Assembly (NCBI GenBank): GCA_029782215.1
Contig: JAKOVD010000147.1
Span: forward strand, 141,943 to 205,942
DNA: 64,000 nt
Direction of reading: 5' to 3'
Origin: Chloroflexota bacterium
GTDB lineage: Bacteria; Chloroflexota; Anaerolineae; J102
Position numbers and translations under genes: made by a program. The notes under the pieces were generated by a model. It was not told where the DNA came from. It ran no database searches and saw nothing but the letters and a program-made list of their open reading frames with translations. Positions 40,163-48,113 of the stretch are shown here, piece after piece; the stretch's first letter is position 1, and each line of letters begins with the position of its first letter.

Positions 40163-40489
40163 GTTGTGGAAAGGGGATGGCTGGCGCCACCCTATCGATT
40201 GTAGCCCTCTCCGGATGCCTGGGCAATACGACCGCAGGCGCGGAGCGATTCGTCGTTTCGCGCGGTATAGACCTCCGGGAGGCGGCTGCACGCGTTTCCA
40301 AGTAGCGAGGTGTTCGTGCCGCCTCCCGGAGGTCTCGTTGACGGCGCTGCCATGCGCCAGTGCGACGACCTGCGCGCGATCTTGAACCGCACCCGCCAGG
40401 GTGCAATGTCCAGGCGCGGCACAGGGACAATTGCCGGGCAGGCTGCGACGCGGGTAGAATCAACCTACCTTATCTGTGGCCCCTCTCTT
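40163..40489. other. Divergent intergenic region with an inverted repeat
   Basis: These 327 nt lie between the GH31 gene (minus) and the GT-C gene (plus). They carry a perfect 18-bp inverted repeat at 40269-40335 and a TAGAAT -10 candidate at 40455-40460. No gene is supported. Confidence 0.5.
40269..40335. repeat. Perfect 18-bp inverted repeat, 31-nt loop
   Basis: AGACCTCCGGGAGGCGGC at 40269-40286 is the exact inverse of 40318-40335. Each arm also holds the near-palindrome CCTCCGGGAGG. Confidence 0.85.
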
Positions 40490-42076
40490 ATGTCAAACCT
40501 ATCCGGTGCACGGGCCCAAAGGCTCGCCAACCTCCTCTCCTACCTGATTCTCGGAATCCTCACCCTCTGGTTGGCGGTCTATGTGGTGTTGTCGCTGCAG
40601 TGGCGGATGACGCACGATACGCCCATCGTGTTCTATCCCGCCTTCCTTATCGACCACTTCGGCTTCGTTCCCTACCGCGACCTGTTCACCGACACCTTCC
40701 CCGGCACGCTGGCCTTCCACATTGCCGTGGGCAGGCTCATCGACTACAGCGACGGGATTCGCTTCCGGATCGTCGACCTAACCTGGCTGGCGCTGATCGG
40801 CGTGGTCACTTGGGGCATCATGCGGCGCTTTGGCCGGCTCGTGGCCTGGGCCAGCGTCGTCCTCTTCTCGCTTCTGTTCCTGCACGAAGGGCCCATCCTT
40901 AGCTTCCAGCGCGATTACCTCGGGGTGCTCCCCGTGGCCCTGGCCACGCTGGTTGGCGTGGCCCAGCACCGGATCAGGGTGCGCCCCTTCTGGAAATATC
41001 TCCTCATCGGCTTTCTCTTCGGCCTGGCCGCGACCATCAAGCCGCAGATGGCATTGGGCGCGCCCCTGCTTCTGCTCTACATGGTCGTCGAGGCCCATGA
41101 GGGCGCATCGCTGTGGCGGTATTTCTCCGCCTGGATCGCGGCCGGCCTGGTGGCGGCGGTGGGGCTGGCGGCGCCCCTGGCCCTGGTGTTCCTCTGGCTG
41201 TGGCGCAGCGGCGGCCTGGCTGCCTACCAGGAGATGCTGACCTACCACCTCCCTCTCTACCTGTCGCTCACCGGCGAACACAAGGTCATCGACAATACGG
41301 TCCTCCGCTACCTCTACGACTACCAGAAGCTGGGCAAGATCGGTGGCTTCGGCATCTGGCTGGCGCCTGCCGCCCTGGGCGGTTTCCTGGGCCTCCAGCT
41401 CGGCGGGCTGGACCGCAGCCGGCGTCTGTTCATCCTGCTGATGGTGGGCCAGCTCGTCATGTACGGCATCTACGTCATCCTGGGAGCCAAGTTCTGGCCC
41501 TACCACTGGGTGCCGTTCGTGTACTTCACCACGCTGTTGGCCGCCCTCTGTCTGCTGCCGCTGCCGACAGCCTCCGGCGCCGCGGCACGCCTTGTTCCCG
41601 TCATCGTGCTGGCGACGGTCTGCCTGTTGGCCTTTCCCCCCTCGAACGACTTCTACGGCCAACTCTGGGGGCAAACCCCGCGCTCGCCCGAAGGGGGTCG
41701 CGCCGATGCCATCGCCGCCTACCTCTCCGGGCACATGCAGCCCGGCGACACCGTGCAGGCCCTTGACTGGACCGGGGGCGGCAACCATGCCTTGTTGATG
41801 GTCAAGGCCAGGATGGCCACACCCTTCTTCGAGGACTACGAGTTCTATCACCACGTCTCCAACCCCTTCATCCAGGAACTGCGGCGCCGGTTCATCAGCC
41901 GGCTGCAGGAGGTCAAGCCGCGGTTCATCGTGGAAGTGCTGGTCAAGCCGCGCGTGAGCGGCCCCGACACCACCACGGAGTTTCCAGCCCTGCGCCAACT
42001 CCTCGACGAGGATTACCATGTCGTTTCCACCGGCGATGGCTATCTCATTTACGAACGCCTGCAACAAGGCTCCTGA
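40490..42076 (+). CDS. GT39-like polytopic membrane glycosyltransferase
   Basis: This 528-aa protein has 10-12 hydrophobic segments over residues 20-410 and a short C-terminal domain with IVEVLVKPR. The first loop has the GT39/PMT-like pattern DTPIVFYPAFLIDHFGF-VPYRDLFTDTFPG. Such proteins transfer sugars from lipid-linked donors across the membrane. The start at ATG 40490 (MSNLSGARAQR) is inferred; the longer frame from 40310 has no support. It lies 34 nt before an aminopeptidase gene on the same strand. Acceptor and donor are unknown. Confidence 0.7.
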   Translation: MSNLSGARAQRLANLLSYLILGILTLWLAVYVVLSLQWRMTHDTPIVFYPAFLIDHFGFVPYRDLFTDTFPGTLAFHIAVGRLIDYSDGIRFRIVDLTWLALIGVVTWGIMRRFGRLVAWASVVLFSLLFLHEGPILSFQRDYLGVLPVALATLVGVAQHRIRVRPFWKYLLIGFLFGLAATIKPQMALGAPLLLLYMVVEAHEGASLWRYFSAWIAAGLVAAVGLAAPLALVFLWLWRSGGLAAYQEMLTYHLPLYLSLTGEHKVIDNTVLRYLYDYQKLGKIGGFGIWLAPAALGGFLGLQLGGLDRSRRLFILLMVGQLVMYGIYVILGAKFWPYHWVPFVYFTTLLAALCLLPLPTASGAAARLVPVIVLATVCLLAFPPSNDFYGQLWGQTPRSPEGGRADAIAAYLSGHMQPGDTVQALDWTGGGNHALLMVKARMATPFFEDYEFYHHVSNPFIQELRRRFISRLQEVKPRFIVEVLVKPRVSGPDTTTEFPALRQLLDEDYHVVSTGDGYLIYERLQQGS

Positions 42077-42110
42077 GCTTCGCCTTCGCTTCCTCTGAGG
42101 TCTCATCACC

Positions 42111-43370
42111 ATGCTGCCTGATTTCGACCGTTTGCTGCAACGCTACGCCGACCTGGTACTCAAGGTCGGTTCCAATCTCCAGCCCGGCCAACGCCTGGCA
42201 ATCATCGGTCTGCGCACCGACGGCGTCCCCCTGGAGGCTGCACCCTTCGTGCGCTGTCTGTCCGCCTCTGCCTACAAGACCGGGGCCAGGTTGGTGGACG
42301 TCCACTGGGGCGACCAGCCGATGCGGCTCGAGCGCTTTCGCTACGCGCCGCGCGACTCCTTCACCGAATACCCGGCAGGCCGCGCCGAGGCGCTGGTGCA
42401 GTACGTCCACCAGGGCGACGCCGTCCTGACCGTTTCGGCCATCATCCCCGGCCTGCTCAGCGGGCAGGATCCCGTCGTGCTCGCCACCAACGAGAGGACC
42501 GTCCAGCAGGCCAACCGCGGCTTCACGACCGAGATCATGCGCGACGCCACCAACTGGTGCGTGGTAGCCGCAGCCATCCCGGACTGGGCTTCCGTCCTCT
42601 TTCCTGACGCCGCAGCCGAGACGGCACAGGATCGCCTGTGGGAAACGCTCTTCCGCATCTGCCGCGTCTATGCAGACGACCCGGTGGCGGCGTGGCAGGC
42701 TCACCTGCAGGACCTGGCGGCCCGGTCGCAGTACCTGAACGACAAGCGCTACACCGCCCTGCGCTTCCGCGGTCCCGGCACCGACCTGACCGTCGGCCTG
42801 CCCGAAGGCCACCTGTGGCGAAGCGGCGGTGGGCACAGCCGCAGCGGTATCGACTTCGTGGCCAACATGCCCACCGAAGAAGTCTACACCATGCCCCATC
42901 GCAGCCGCGTGGACGGCGTCGTGCGCGCCACCATGGCCCTCAACTACGGCGGCGATCTCATCGACGATTTCGAGCTGCGGTTCGCCGGAGGCCGCGTGGT
43001 GGACCTGCGCGCCGGCAAAGGGGAATCGAGCCTGCGCAGTCTGGTCAGCATGGATGAGGGCGCCGCCTGCCTGGGCGAAGTGGCCCTGGTCCCACACAGT
43101 TCTCCGATCGCTCAAACCGGTCTGCTGTTCTATAACACCCTGCTCGACGAAAACGCTGCCAGCCACCTCGCCCTGGGTCGGGCCTACAAGACCAATCTGA
43201 TCGACGGCGGCGTCATGGAGGACGACGCTTGTTGGGCTGCCGGCGCCAATACCAGCCTGGTGCACGTCGACTTCATGATCGGCTCAGGCCAAATCGACGT
43301 CGACGGCATTACCTCCGGCGGCGCCGCCGAGCCGGTCATGCGCAGCGGCGAGTGGTCGATCGCGCTGTAG
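42111..43370 (+). CDS. Peptidase family M29 aminopeptidase
   Basis: This 419-aa enzyme is a leucyl-type aminopeptidase T of the M29 clan. Metal-binding signatures are FVANMPTEEVYTMPH, LGEVALVPHSSPI, FYNTLLDENAASHLALGRAY and NTSLVHVDFMIGSG. It lacks a signal peptide, so it is cytosolic and trims peptide N-termini with a co-catalytic metal pair. It is followed 19 nt later by a PfkB kinase, and the two genes plus the upstream GT are probably one transcript. Confidence 0.93.
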   Translation: MLPDFDRLLQRYADLVLKVGSNLQPGQRLAIIGLRTDGVPLEAAPFVRCLSASAYKTGARLVDVHWGDQPMRLERFRYAPRDSFTEYPAGRAEALVQYVHQGDAVLTVSAIIPGLLSGQDPVVLATNERTVQQANRGFTTEIMRDATNWCVVAAAIPDWASVLFPDAAAETAQDRLWETLFRICRVYADDPVAAWQAHLQDLAARSQYLNDKRYTALRFRGPGTDLTVGLPEGHLWRSGGGHSRSGIDFVANMPTEEVYTMPHRSRVDGVVRATMALNYGGDLIDDFELRFAGGRVVDLRAGKGESSLRSLVSMDEGAACLGEVALVPHSSPIAQTGLLFYNTLLDENAASHLALGRAYKTNLIDGGVMEDDACWAAGANTSLVHVDFMIGSGQIDVDGITSGGAAEPVMRSGEWSIAL

Positions 43371-43389
43371 CGCCCCCGGCAGACCCGCA

Positions 43390-44313
43390 ATGACCTCTAC
43401 CCTGGCCATTATCGGCGCCGTCGTCATGGACATCCTGGTGGAAACACCGCGGATGCCCCAGGGGAGCGACAGCATCCACGTTCCCCGCATCCAGGTCATG
43501 ACGGGCGGCAAGGCCGCCAATGCCGCCGTCGCTTTCGTGCGGCTGGGGGAACGAGCGCACCTGATCGGCAACGTGGGCGCCGATGCCTTTGGCTCGCAGG
43601 CGCTGGCCGCCCTGCGGGCTGAAGCTGTGGAAGTGGCCGGCGTCCATGTCGATCCTGCCGCTTCCACCGGCGCCGGCGTGCTCCTGGTGGAGCCAGACGG
43701 ACAGACAGCCTTCCTCATCGCGCCCGGCGCCAATCAGACGCTCACGACTGCCCAGCTTGAGGCCAGTCTCCGGCCGCTCCTGCCTCACCTGGATGGGCTG
43801 CTCTTCAATTTCGAGGCGCCCGAGTCCTGCCTGCTCTTGGCGGCGGAGATGGCCCATGACCACGGCATTCCGGTGTTCGTGGATGCGGGACCTTACCGGC
43901 CGTACTCGCCGGTGCTCTGGCGCCATGCCCTCGTGCTCACTCCCAACGAATCTGAGGCGACCGCCATCGTCGGCCATCCCGTGGATGACGATGCCAGCGC
44001 CCTGGCTGCAGCTCACGAGCTGTTGGCGCAGGGACCGCAGGCCATCGTGTTGAAGCGAGGCGAACGCGGGGCCCTGGTGGTCACACCGAACTTCCACGCC
44101 TTTGTCCCCGCCTTTCTCGTCCCGGTCGTGGACACATCGGGCGCCGGCGACGCCTTCACGGCCGGCCTGGTGGCGGCGATGCTCCAGGGCCAGACCTTGG
44201 TGGAGGCGGTGGGCTACGCCAACGCCTGCGGCGCCGTCGCCGCCAGCCGCTTCGGCACCATGCTATCCATGCCCACCGCCGCCGAGGTGCAGGCTTTCAT
44301 GGACCGGCAATAG
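43390..44313 (+). CDS. PfkB family sugar kinase (ribokinase-like)
   Basis: This 307-aa protein has both PfkB signatures: the N-terminal GGKAANAAVAFVRLG and the C-terminal DTSGAGDAFTAGL with the catalytic Asp. The LTPNESEA motif and the ATP loop (KRGERGALV) fit ribokinase. It phosphorylates a sugar or nucleoside with ATP; ribose is the best guess, but nucleoside kinases share this frame. It starts 19 nt after the aminopeptidase. A bidirectional hairpin follows. Confidence 0.85.
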   Translation: MTSTLAIIGAVVMDILVETPRMPQGSDSIHVPRIQVMTGGKAANAAVAFVRLGERAHLIGNVGADAFGSQALAALRAEAVEVAGVHVDPAASTGAGVLLVEPDGQTAFLIAPGANQTLTTAQLEASLRPLLPHLDGLLFNFEAPESCLLLAAEMAHDHGIPVFVDAGPYRPYSPVLWRHALVLTPNESEATAIVGHPVDDDASALAAAHELLAQGPQAIVLKRGERGALVVTPNFHAFVPAFLVPVVDTSGAGDAFTAGLVAAMLQGQTLVEAVGYANACGAVAASRFGTMLSMPTAAEVQAFMDRQ

Positions 44314-44355
44314 CGGCTGGCTACGCCGTACGCCCCATCTGCGGATCGAAAAGGG

Positions 44356-44398
44356 TGCGGACTGCGGGTGCAGCATGGCACTGCACCCGCAGTCCGCA
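44356..44398. terminator. Hairpin between convergent genes
   Basis: An 18-bp perfect stem (TGCGGACTGCGGGTGCAG) with a 7-nt loop lies between the PfkB and Bcp stops. No T-run, so it may be a processing or rho-linked hairpin. Confidence 0.7.
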
Positions 44399-44409
44399 GT
44401 TGTCTGTGA

Positions 44410-44871
44410 TCAGGAAAGCGCACCCAACGCCAGCGCCGCACTGTCCGCGGCCTTGACGCCGTAGTGGGCGTCGACGATGCGACCGTTCTCGTCGACGACG
44501 AAGTGGCTGCGGTTGATGCCCATATAACTCTTGCCGTACATCGACTTCTCCACCCACACGCCGTAGGCCTCGGCAATCTGGTGGTCTTCGTCGGCAACGA
44601 GGGTAAAGGGCAGGTTGAACTTCGTCTTGAACTTCACGTGCGACTTGACGCCGTCGGGACTGATGCCCAGGACCACGGCGTTCTTCTCCTCGATCGCCAC
44701 GTAGCGGTCGCGGAAGTCACAGGCCTGGGTCGTGCAGCCCGGCGTGTCATCCTTGGGGTAGAAGTAGAGCACCACGCGCTTGCCGCGCAGGTCCGCAAGG
44801 CTGATGGAGCTGTCGGAATCGGTCGTGGCGGTGAAATCGGGAGCGATGTCGCCAATCTGCAGGGTGGTCAT
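44410..44871 (-). CDS. bcp: Thioredoxin-dependent peroxiredoxin, BCP type
   Basis: This 153-aa enzyme reduces hydroperoxides with thioredoxin. The peroxidatic Cys and a resolving Cys five residues later lie in DDTPGCTTQACDFRD, the Bcp/PrxQ arrangement. The SHFVVDENGRIV end is typical. The ATG at 44871 is chosen by family length; upstream codons are read in frame but have no homology. It is a single gene ending at the shared hairpin. Confidence 0.93.
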   Translation of the reverse strand: MTTLQIGDIAPDFTATTDSDSSISLADLRGKRVVLYFYPKDDTPGCTTQACDFRDRYVAIEEKNAVVLGISPDGVKSHVKFKTKFNLPFTLVADEDHQIAEAYGVWVEKSMYGKSYMGINRSHFVVDENGRIVDAHYGVKAADSAALALGALS

Positions 44872-44891
44872 CGTGAAAGGGCTCCGGGTTC

Positions 44892-44900
44892 TGCTAAAAT
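44892..44900 (+). promoter_or_regulatory. Extended -10 candidate for maoC/CoA-lyase operon
   Basis: TGCTAAAAT fits TGnTAnnnT and lies 107 nt before the MaoC start. The identical nonamer precedes the DUF1294 gene. Confidence 0.4.
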
Positions 44901-45006
44901 GTCCTGGCTGGGAACTTGTGTGAGTGGTTTGCTTCACTAACATCCTAGCACATCGCCTGGGTTTCGTCAAGGTTTTCCCTCTTCACTTCTATCATTTGCA
45001 CAGCTT

Positions 45007-45465
45007 ATGTCCGGCAAATACTACGATGATCTCCACGTCGGCCAGCGTTTTGAACATCCCTTGGGCCGGACCGTGACCGAGATGGACAACGTCCTCTTCT
45101 CGGCATTGACCATGAACACCCAGCCGCTGCACATCAACGAGGACTTCGCCGCCAAAACGCCCTTCGGCCAGCGCATCGTCAACGGCATCTTCACGCTGGG
45201 CTTGGCGGTCGGGCTGACCGTTTCCGAGCTGACCGAAGGCACCATCGTCGCCAACCTCGGCTACGAGTCCGTCCAGCACCCGCATCCCCTGTTCCACGGG
45301 GATACGCTGTACGTCAGCACCGAGGTGCTGGAGATGCGGCCTTCGCGCTCGCAGCCCGATCGCGGCATCGTCAAGCTCAAGCACACCGGCCGCAACCAGA
45401 ACGGGGCCGTCGTGATCGAGCTCGTGCGCACCGTTCTCTTCCTGACCAGGCCGCCCGCGGCCTGA
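45007..45465 (+). CDS. MaoC-like hydratase
   Basis: This 152-aa protein has a hot-dog fold with the MaoC signature: LTMNTQPLHINEDFA with the catalytic Asn/His neighbourhood and GQRIVNGIFTLGLAVGLTV. The order and length match mesaconyl-CoA hydratases and related enoyl-CoA hydratases. It lies 28 nt before a citrate-lyase-beta-like gene. Such pairs act on C4-C5 CoA esters (mesaconyl-, methylmalyl-CoA), but the exact reaction is not proven. Confidence 0.8.
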   Translation: MSGKYYDDLHVGQRFEHPLGRTVTEMDNVLFSALTMNTQPLHINEDFAAKTPFGQRIVNGIFTLGLAVGLTVSELTEGTIVANLGYESVQHPHPLFHGDTLYVSTEVLEMRPSRSQPDRGIVKLKHTGRNQNGAVVIELVRTVLFLTRPPAA

Positions 45466-45493
45466 GCCACTCCTGCGCCCCGCGCCCATCAAC

Positions 45494-46378
45494 ATGGCTT
45501 CTGCCTGCTTCCCACGCCGCAGCCTCCTCTTCATGCCCGGCGACAGCGTCCGCAAGATCGCCAAGGCCACCACCCTGGACGCCGACAGCATCGTCATGGA
45601 CCTGGAAGATGGCGTCGCCTTCAGCCAGAAGGAGGCGGCGCGCGCGGTGGTGCTGGCCTCGCTGCAGACGCTGGACTTCGGTCCCCGAGAGCGCGTGGTG
45701 CGTCTCAACCCCGTGGGTTCCGGGCTGGAACAGGCCGACCTGGACGCCACCGTGGCGGGCCGACCGGACGCCTACCTGCTGCCCAAGGTGCAGGCGCCTG
45801 AGCACCTGGTCTGGCTGGACCAGGCCCTGGGCGCAGCCGAAGCGCGCCACGGTTGGGAAGCCGGAACCATCCATCTCCTTGCCCTGATCGAGACCGCCCG
45901 CGGCGTCGTGAACGTGGCGGCCATCGCCCGGGCGAGCCCACGGCTGCAAGCCCTGCTGTTCGGCGCCGAAGATCTCGCCGCCGACCTCGGCGCCGTGCGC
46001 ACGCGGTCGAACCGGGAAGTGCTCTACGCCCGCAGCGCCGTCGTCACCGCCGCCGCTGCCTTCGGCCTGCAGGCCATCGACATGATCTTCACCGATCTCG
46101 CCGACGAGGCCGGTCTGGAGGCCGAGTGCCGGCAGGCGGTGGAGCTGGGTTACCAGGGCAAGATGGCCATCCATCCCCGCCAGGCGGCGGTTATCCAGGC
46201 CGTCTTCACCCCCAGCGCCGAACAGGTCGCCGCCGCCGAGCGCCTGATCGCCGCCTACCGCGACCACAAAGACGCCGGCGCCGGCGTCTTTGTCCTGGAT
46301 GGCCGCATGGTCGACGCCCCCATGCTCGCCGCCGCCGAAAAGGTCCTGGCGCGGGCAGCAAGGGCGAGAAACCTGTAA
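45494..46378 (+). CDS. HpcH/HpaI family CoA-ester lyase
   Basis: This 294-aa protein matches malyl-/citramalyl-CoA lyases: RRSLLFMPGDS, DSIVMDLEDGV, ALIETARGVVNVAAI with the catalytic Glu, LFGAEDLAADLG, and GKMAIHPRQAAVI. These TIM-barrel enzymes cleave or form malyl-CoA or citramalyl-CoA with Mg2+. With the MaoC gene 28 nt upstream it may run a short C4/C5 CoA-ester segment linked to glyoxylate or itaconate-type metabolism. In Chloroflexus such enzymes belong to the 3-hydroxypropionate cycle, but that cycle is not shown here. Confidence 0.85.
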   Translation: MASACFPRRSLLFMPGDSVRKIAKATTLDADSIVMDLEDGVAFSQKEAARAVVLASLQTLDFGPRERVVRLNPVGSGLEQADLDATVAGRPDAYLLPKVQAPEHLVWLDQALGAAEARHGWEAGTIHLLALIETARGVVNVAAIARASPRLQALLFGAEDLAADLGAVRTRSNREVLYARSAVVTAAAAFGLQAIDMIFTDLADEAGLEAECRQAVELGYQGKMAIHPRQAAVIQAVFTPSAEQVAAAERLIAAYRDHKDAGAGVFVLDGRMVDAPMLAAAEKVLARAARARNL

Positions 46379-46400
46379 GGCGGGAGACCGGGAGACCACG

Positions 46401-46555
46401 GCGCCACCTGCCACCTGCCACCTGCTCCCCCCACCTCCCTCACGGTCGGTGCTCTGAAACCATCTGCTCCCTGCCACCCCCTCTACCTCCCTCACGGTCG
46501 GTGCTCTGAAGCAACCTGCCACCTGCGACCTGCCACTTGACACCTGACACTCTCC
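46401..46555. repeat. Low-complexity repeat block: CACCTGC heptamers and a 26-bp direct repeat
   Basis: Heptamer-like CACCTGC copies surround two identical 26-bp copies at 46433-46458 and 46485-46510 that contain CTCCCTCACGGTCGGTGCTC. The block fills the gap before the GT4 gene and overlaps its start. Confidence 0.8.
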
Positions 46556-47685
46556 GCCTTGCCCTTGTCCACGACTGGCTGAACCAGGTCGGCGGCGCTG
46601 AAGATGTGCTCATCGAGCTCAAGCGCCTCTATCCCGACGCGCCCGTCTACACCTCCATCTACGCCCCGGACAAGATGCCCGAGGTGATGCGGGGCTGGGA
46701 CATCCGCACCAACTGGCTGGACCGCCTGCCCGGCATCCACGACCACCACCAGCCCTACCTGCCCCTCTACCCGGTCGGGTTTGCGGGCCTGGAGCTGAAG
46801 GGCTACGACCTGGTCCTCAGCAACAAGTCGGGCTTCTGCCACGGGGTCAAGGCGCCTGCCGGCGTGCCGCACATCTGCTACTGTCTGGCGCCCACGCGCT
46901 ACGTCTGGATGGCCGATGCCTACCTGGACCGCGAGGGCATGGGTAAAGCCGCGGGAGTCGCCATGAAGCCCCTGCTCGCCGTCCTGCGGCGCTGGGACTA
47001 TGCCGCCGCTCAACGCGTCACGCACTTCATCGCTATCTCCACCGAGATCCGCGAGCGCATCCGTCGCTTCTACCACCGCGACAGCACCATTATCTACCCG
47101 CCTGTCGACACGGCGCGCTTCCGCCCCAACGGCAAGCCTTCGGAGCCCTTCTACCTGGTCCTCAGCCGCCTCATCCCGTACAAGCGCATCGACCTGGCCA
47201 TCGCCGCCTGCAACCGCCTCCAGACCAAGCTCTTCGTCGCCGGCAGCGGTCGCGACCGTGAGGCGCTGGAGGCCATGGCCGGACCCACGGTCGAGTTCCT
47301 GGGCCGCGTGTCCGATGCCGACGCCGCCGACCTGATGGCGCGCTGCCGGGCCTTCCTCTTCCCCGGCCTGGAGGACTTCGGCATCACGCCCCTGCAGGCG
47401 CAGGCGGCCGGGCGTCCCGTGGTCGCCTACGGCGCCGGCGGCGCCCTGGACACCGTCCTTCCCGGCCGCACGGGCGAGCTCTTCCCCGCGCAGACGGTGG
47501 ACGCCCTGGCAGCGGTCCTGGCGGGCTTCGACCCCGACCGCTACGACCCTGCCGTCTGCCGCGCCCACGCCGAGCGTTTCAGCGCCGAGCGGTTCCGCAG
47601 CGAGCTTGCAGCCTACGTCGACCGCGTGCGGGCAGGTCAGCTTCCGGCGTCGCCTGCCCTGCCGCAGCGATCTGTTTCAGCATAA
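46537..47685 (+). CDS. Glycosyltransferase family 4
   Basis: This ~382-aa protein has the two Rossmann-like halves of GT4: an N-terminal half beginning RLALVHDWLNQVGGAEDVL and a C-terminal donor half with LVLSRLIPYKRIDLAI, FVAGSGRDREAL and FLFPGLEDFGITPLQAQAAG. It resembles mannosyltransferases of capsule or O-antigen synthesis. The start is uncertain: an in-frame TGA at 46507 leaves only TTG at 46537 or CTG codons, and they sit inside a CACCTGC repeat. No ribosome site is visible. The gene stands alone. Confidence 0.85.
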   Translation: MTPDTLRLALVHDWLNQVGGAEDVLIELKRLYPDAPVYTSIYAPDKMPEVMRGWDIRTNWLDRLPGIHDHHQPYLPLYPVGFAGLELKGYDLVLSNKSGFCHGVKAPAGVPHICYCLAPTRYVWMADAYLDREGMGKAAGVAMKPLLAVLRRWDYAAAQRVTHFIAISTEIRERIRRFYHRDSTIIYPPVDTARFRPNGKPSEPFYLVLSRLIPYKRIDLAIAACNRLQTKLFVAGSGRDREALEAMAGPTVEFLGRVSDADAADLMARCRAFLFPGLEDFGITPLQAQAAGRPVVAYGAGGALDTVLPGRTGELFPAQTVDALAAVLAGFDPDRYDPAVCRAHAERFSAERFRSELAAYVDRVRAGQLPASPALPQRSVSA

Positions 47686-47693
47686 GCGGCTTG

Positions 47694-47702
47694 TGCTATA
47701 CT
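47694..47702 (+). promoter_or_regulatory. Extended -10 promoter for the UPF0175/Uma2 operon
   Basis: TGCTATACT is an excellent extended -10 followed by a short leader to the 26-codon ORF at 47729. Confidence 0.6.
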
Positions 47703-47728
47703 CGAATCGATTGAGTCAAGGAAACAAC

Positions 47729-47809
47729 ATGTCCGGTGTTCAGTGGTTGTTGGCTGCGGGCGATTCAAGAAGGCGCCTGGCCGAGAATCAGCTTGACCGG
47801 GAGGTTTGA
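47729..47809 (+). CDS. Possible 26-codon leader ORF
   Basis: The ATG at 47729 has AAGGA 6-7 nt upstream and the TGA at 47807-47809 is one base before the UPF0175 start. The peptide (MSGVQWLLAAGDSRR...) has no known family. It could be a leader that couples translation of the antitoxin-like gene, or a very short remnant. Confidence 0.45.
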   Translation: MSGVQWLLAAGDSRRRLAENQLDREV

Positions 47810-47810
47810 C

Positions 47811-48098
47811 ATGTCTGGTGAAACATTGACACTGACGCTTCCCGCTCCACTCGCAGACGAACTGGGTTCTGCCACTCAGGAGTTCCTGACCGATCTTCTG
47901 GAGCGCGGTCTGCGCGAGCTCAAGGTCGAACGCGCCCTCGACCGCTACGCTCGCGGCGGCATGTCGTTCGGCGCCGCCGCACAGCAAGCTGGGGTGTCGC
48001 AGTCTGATCTCGCACGCTTCGCCTACGCGCGGGGAATGGAGCCGCCCTATTCCGATCAGACACTCACCGAAGAAGTAGGCTCAGAAACGGCGGCGTAG
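47811..48098 (+). CDS. UPF0175 family protein (antitoxin-like)
   Basis: This 95-aa protein fits UPF0175: an N-terminal strand-helix segment (LTLTLPAPLADELG) and ERALDRYARGGMSFGAAAQQ-AGVSQSDLARFAYARG, a helix-turn-helix-like part. UPF0175 members often act as antitoxins beside PIN toxins. Here the neighbour is a Uma2 nuclease-like gene 15 nt downstream. The start has GGGAGG 6 nt upstream. A toxin-antitoxin role is inference. Confidence 0.8.
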   Translation: MSGETLTLTLPAPLADELGSATQEFLTDLLERGLRELKVERALDRYARGGMSFGAAAQQAGVSQSDLARFAYARGMEPPYSDQTLTEEVGSETAA

Positions 48099-48113
48099 CG
48101 CAAGGAAGGAACC

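Noticed and set aside
40778..42112. 444-aa minus-strand ORF
   Set aside because: It is antisense to the GT39-like gene and has the composition of a frame shadow.
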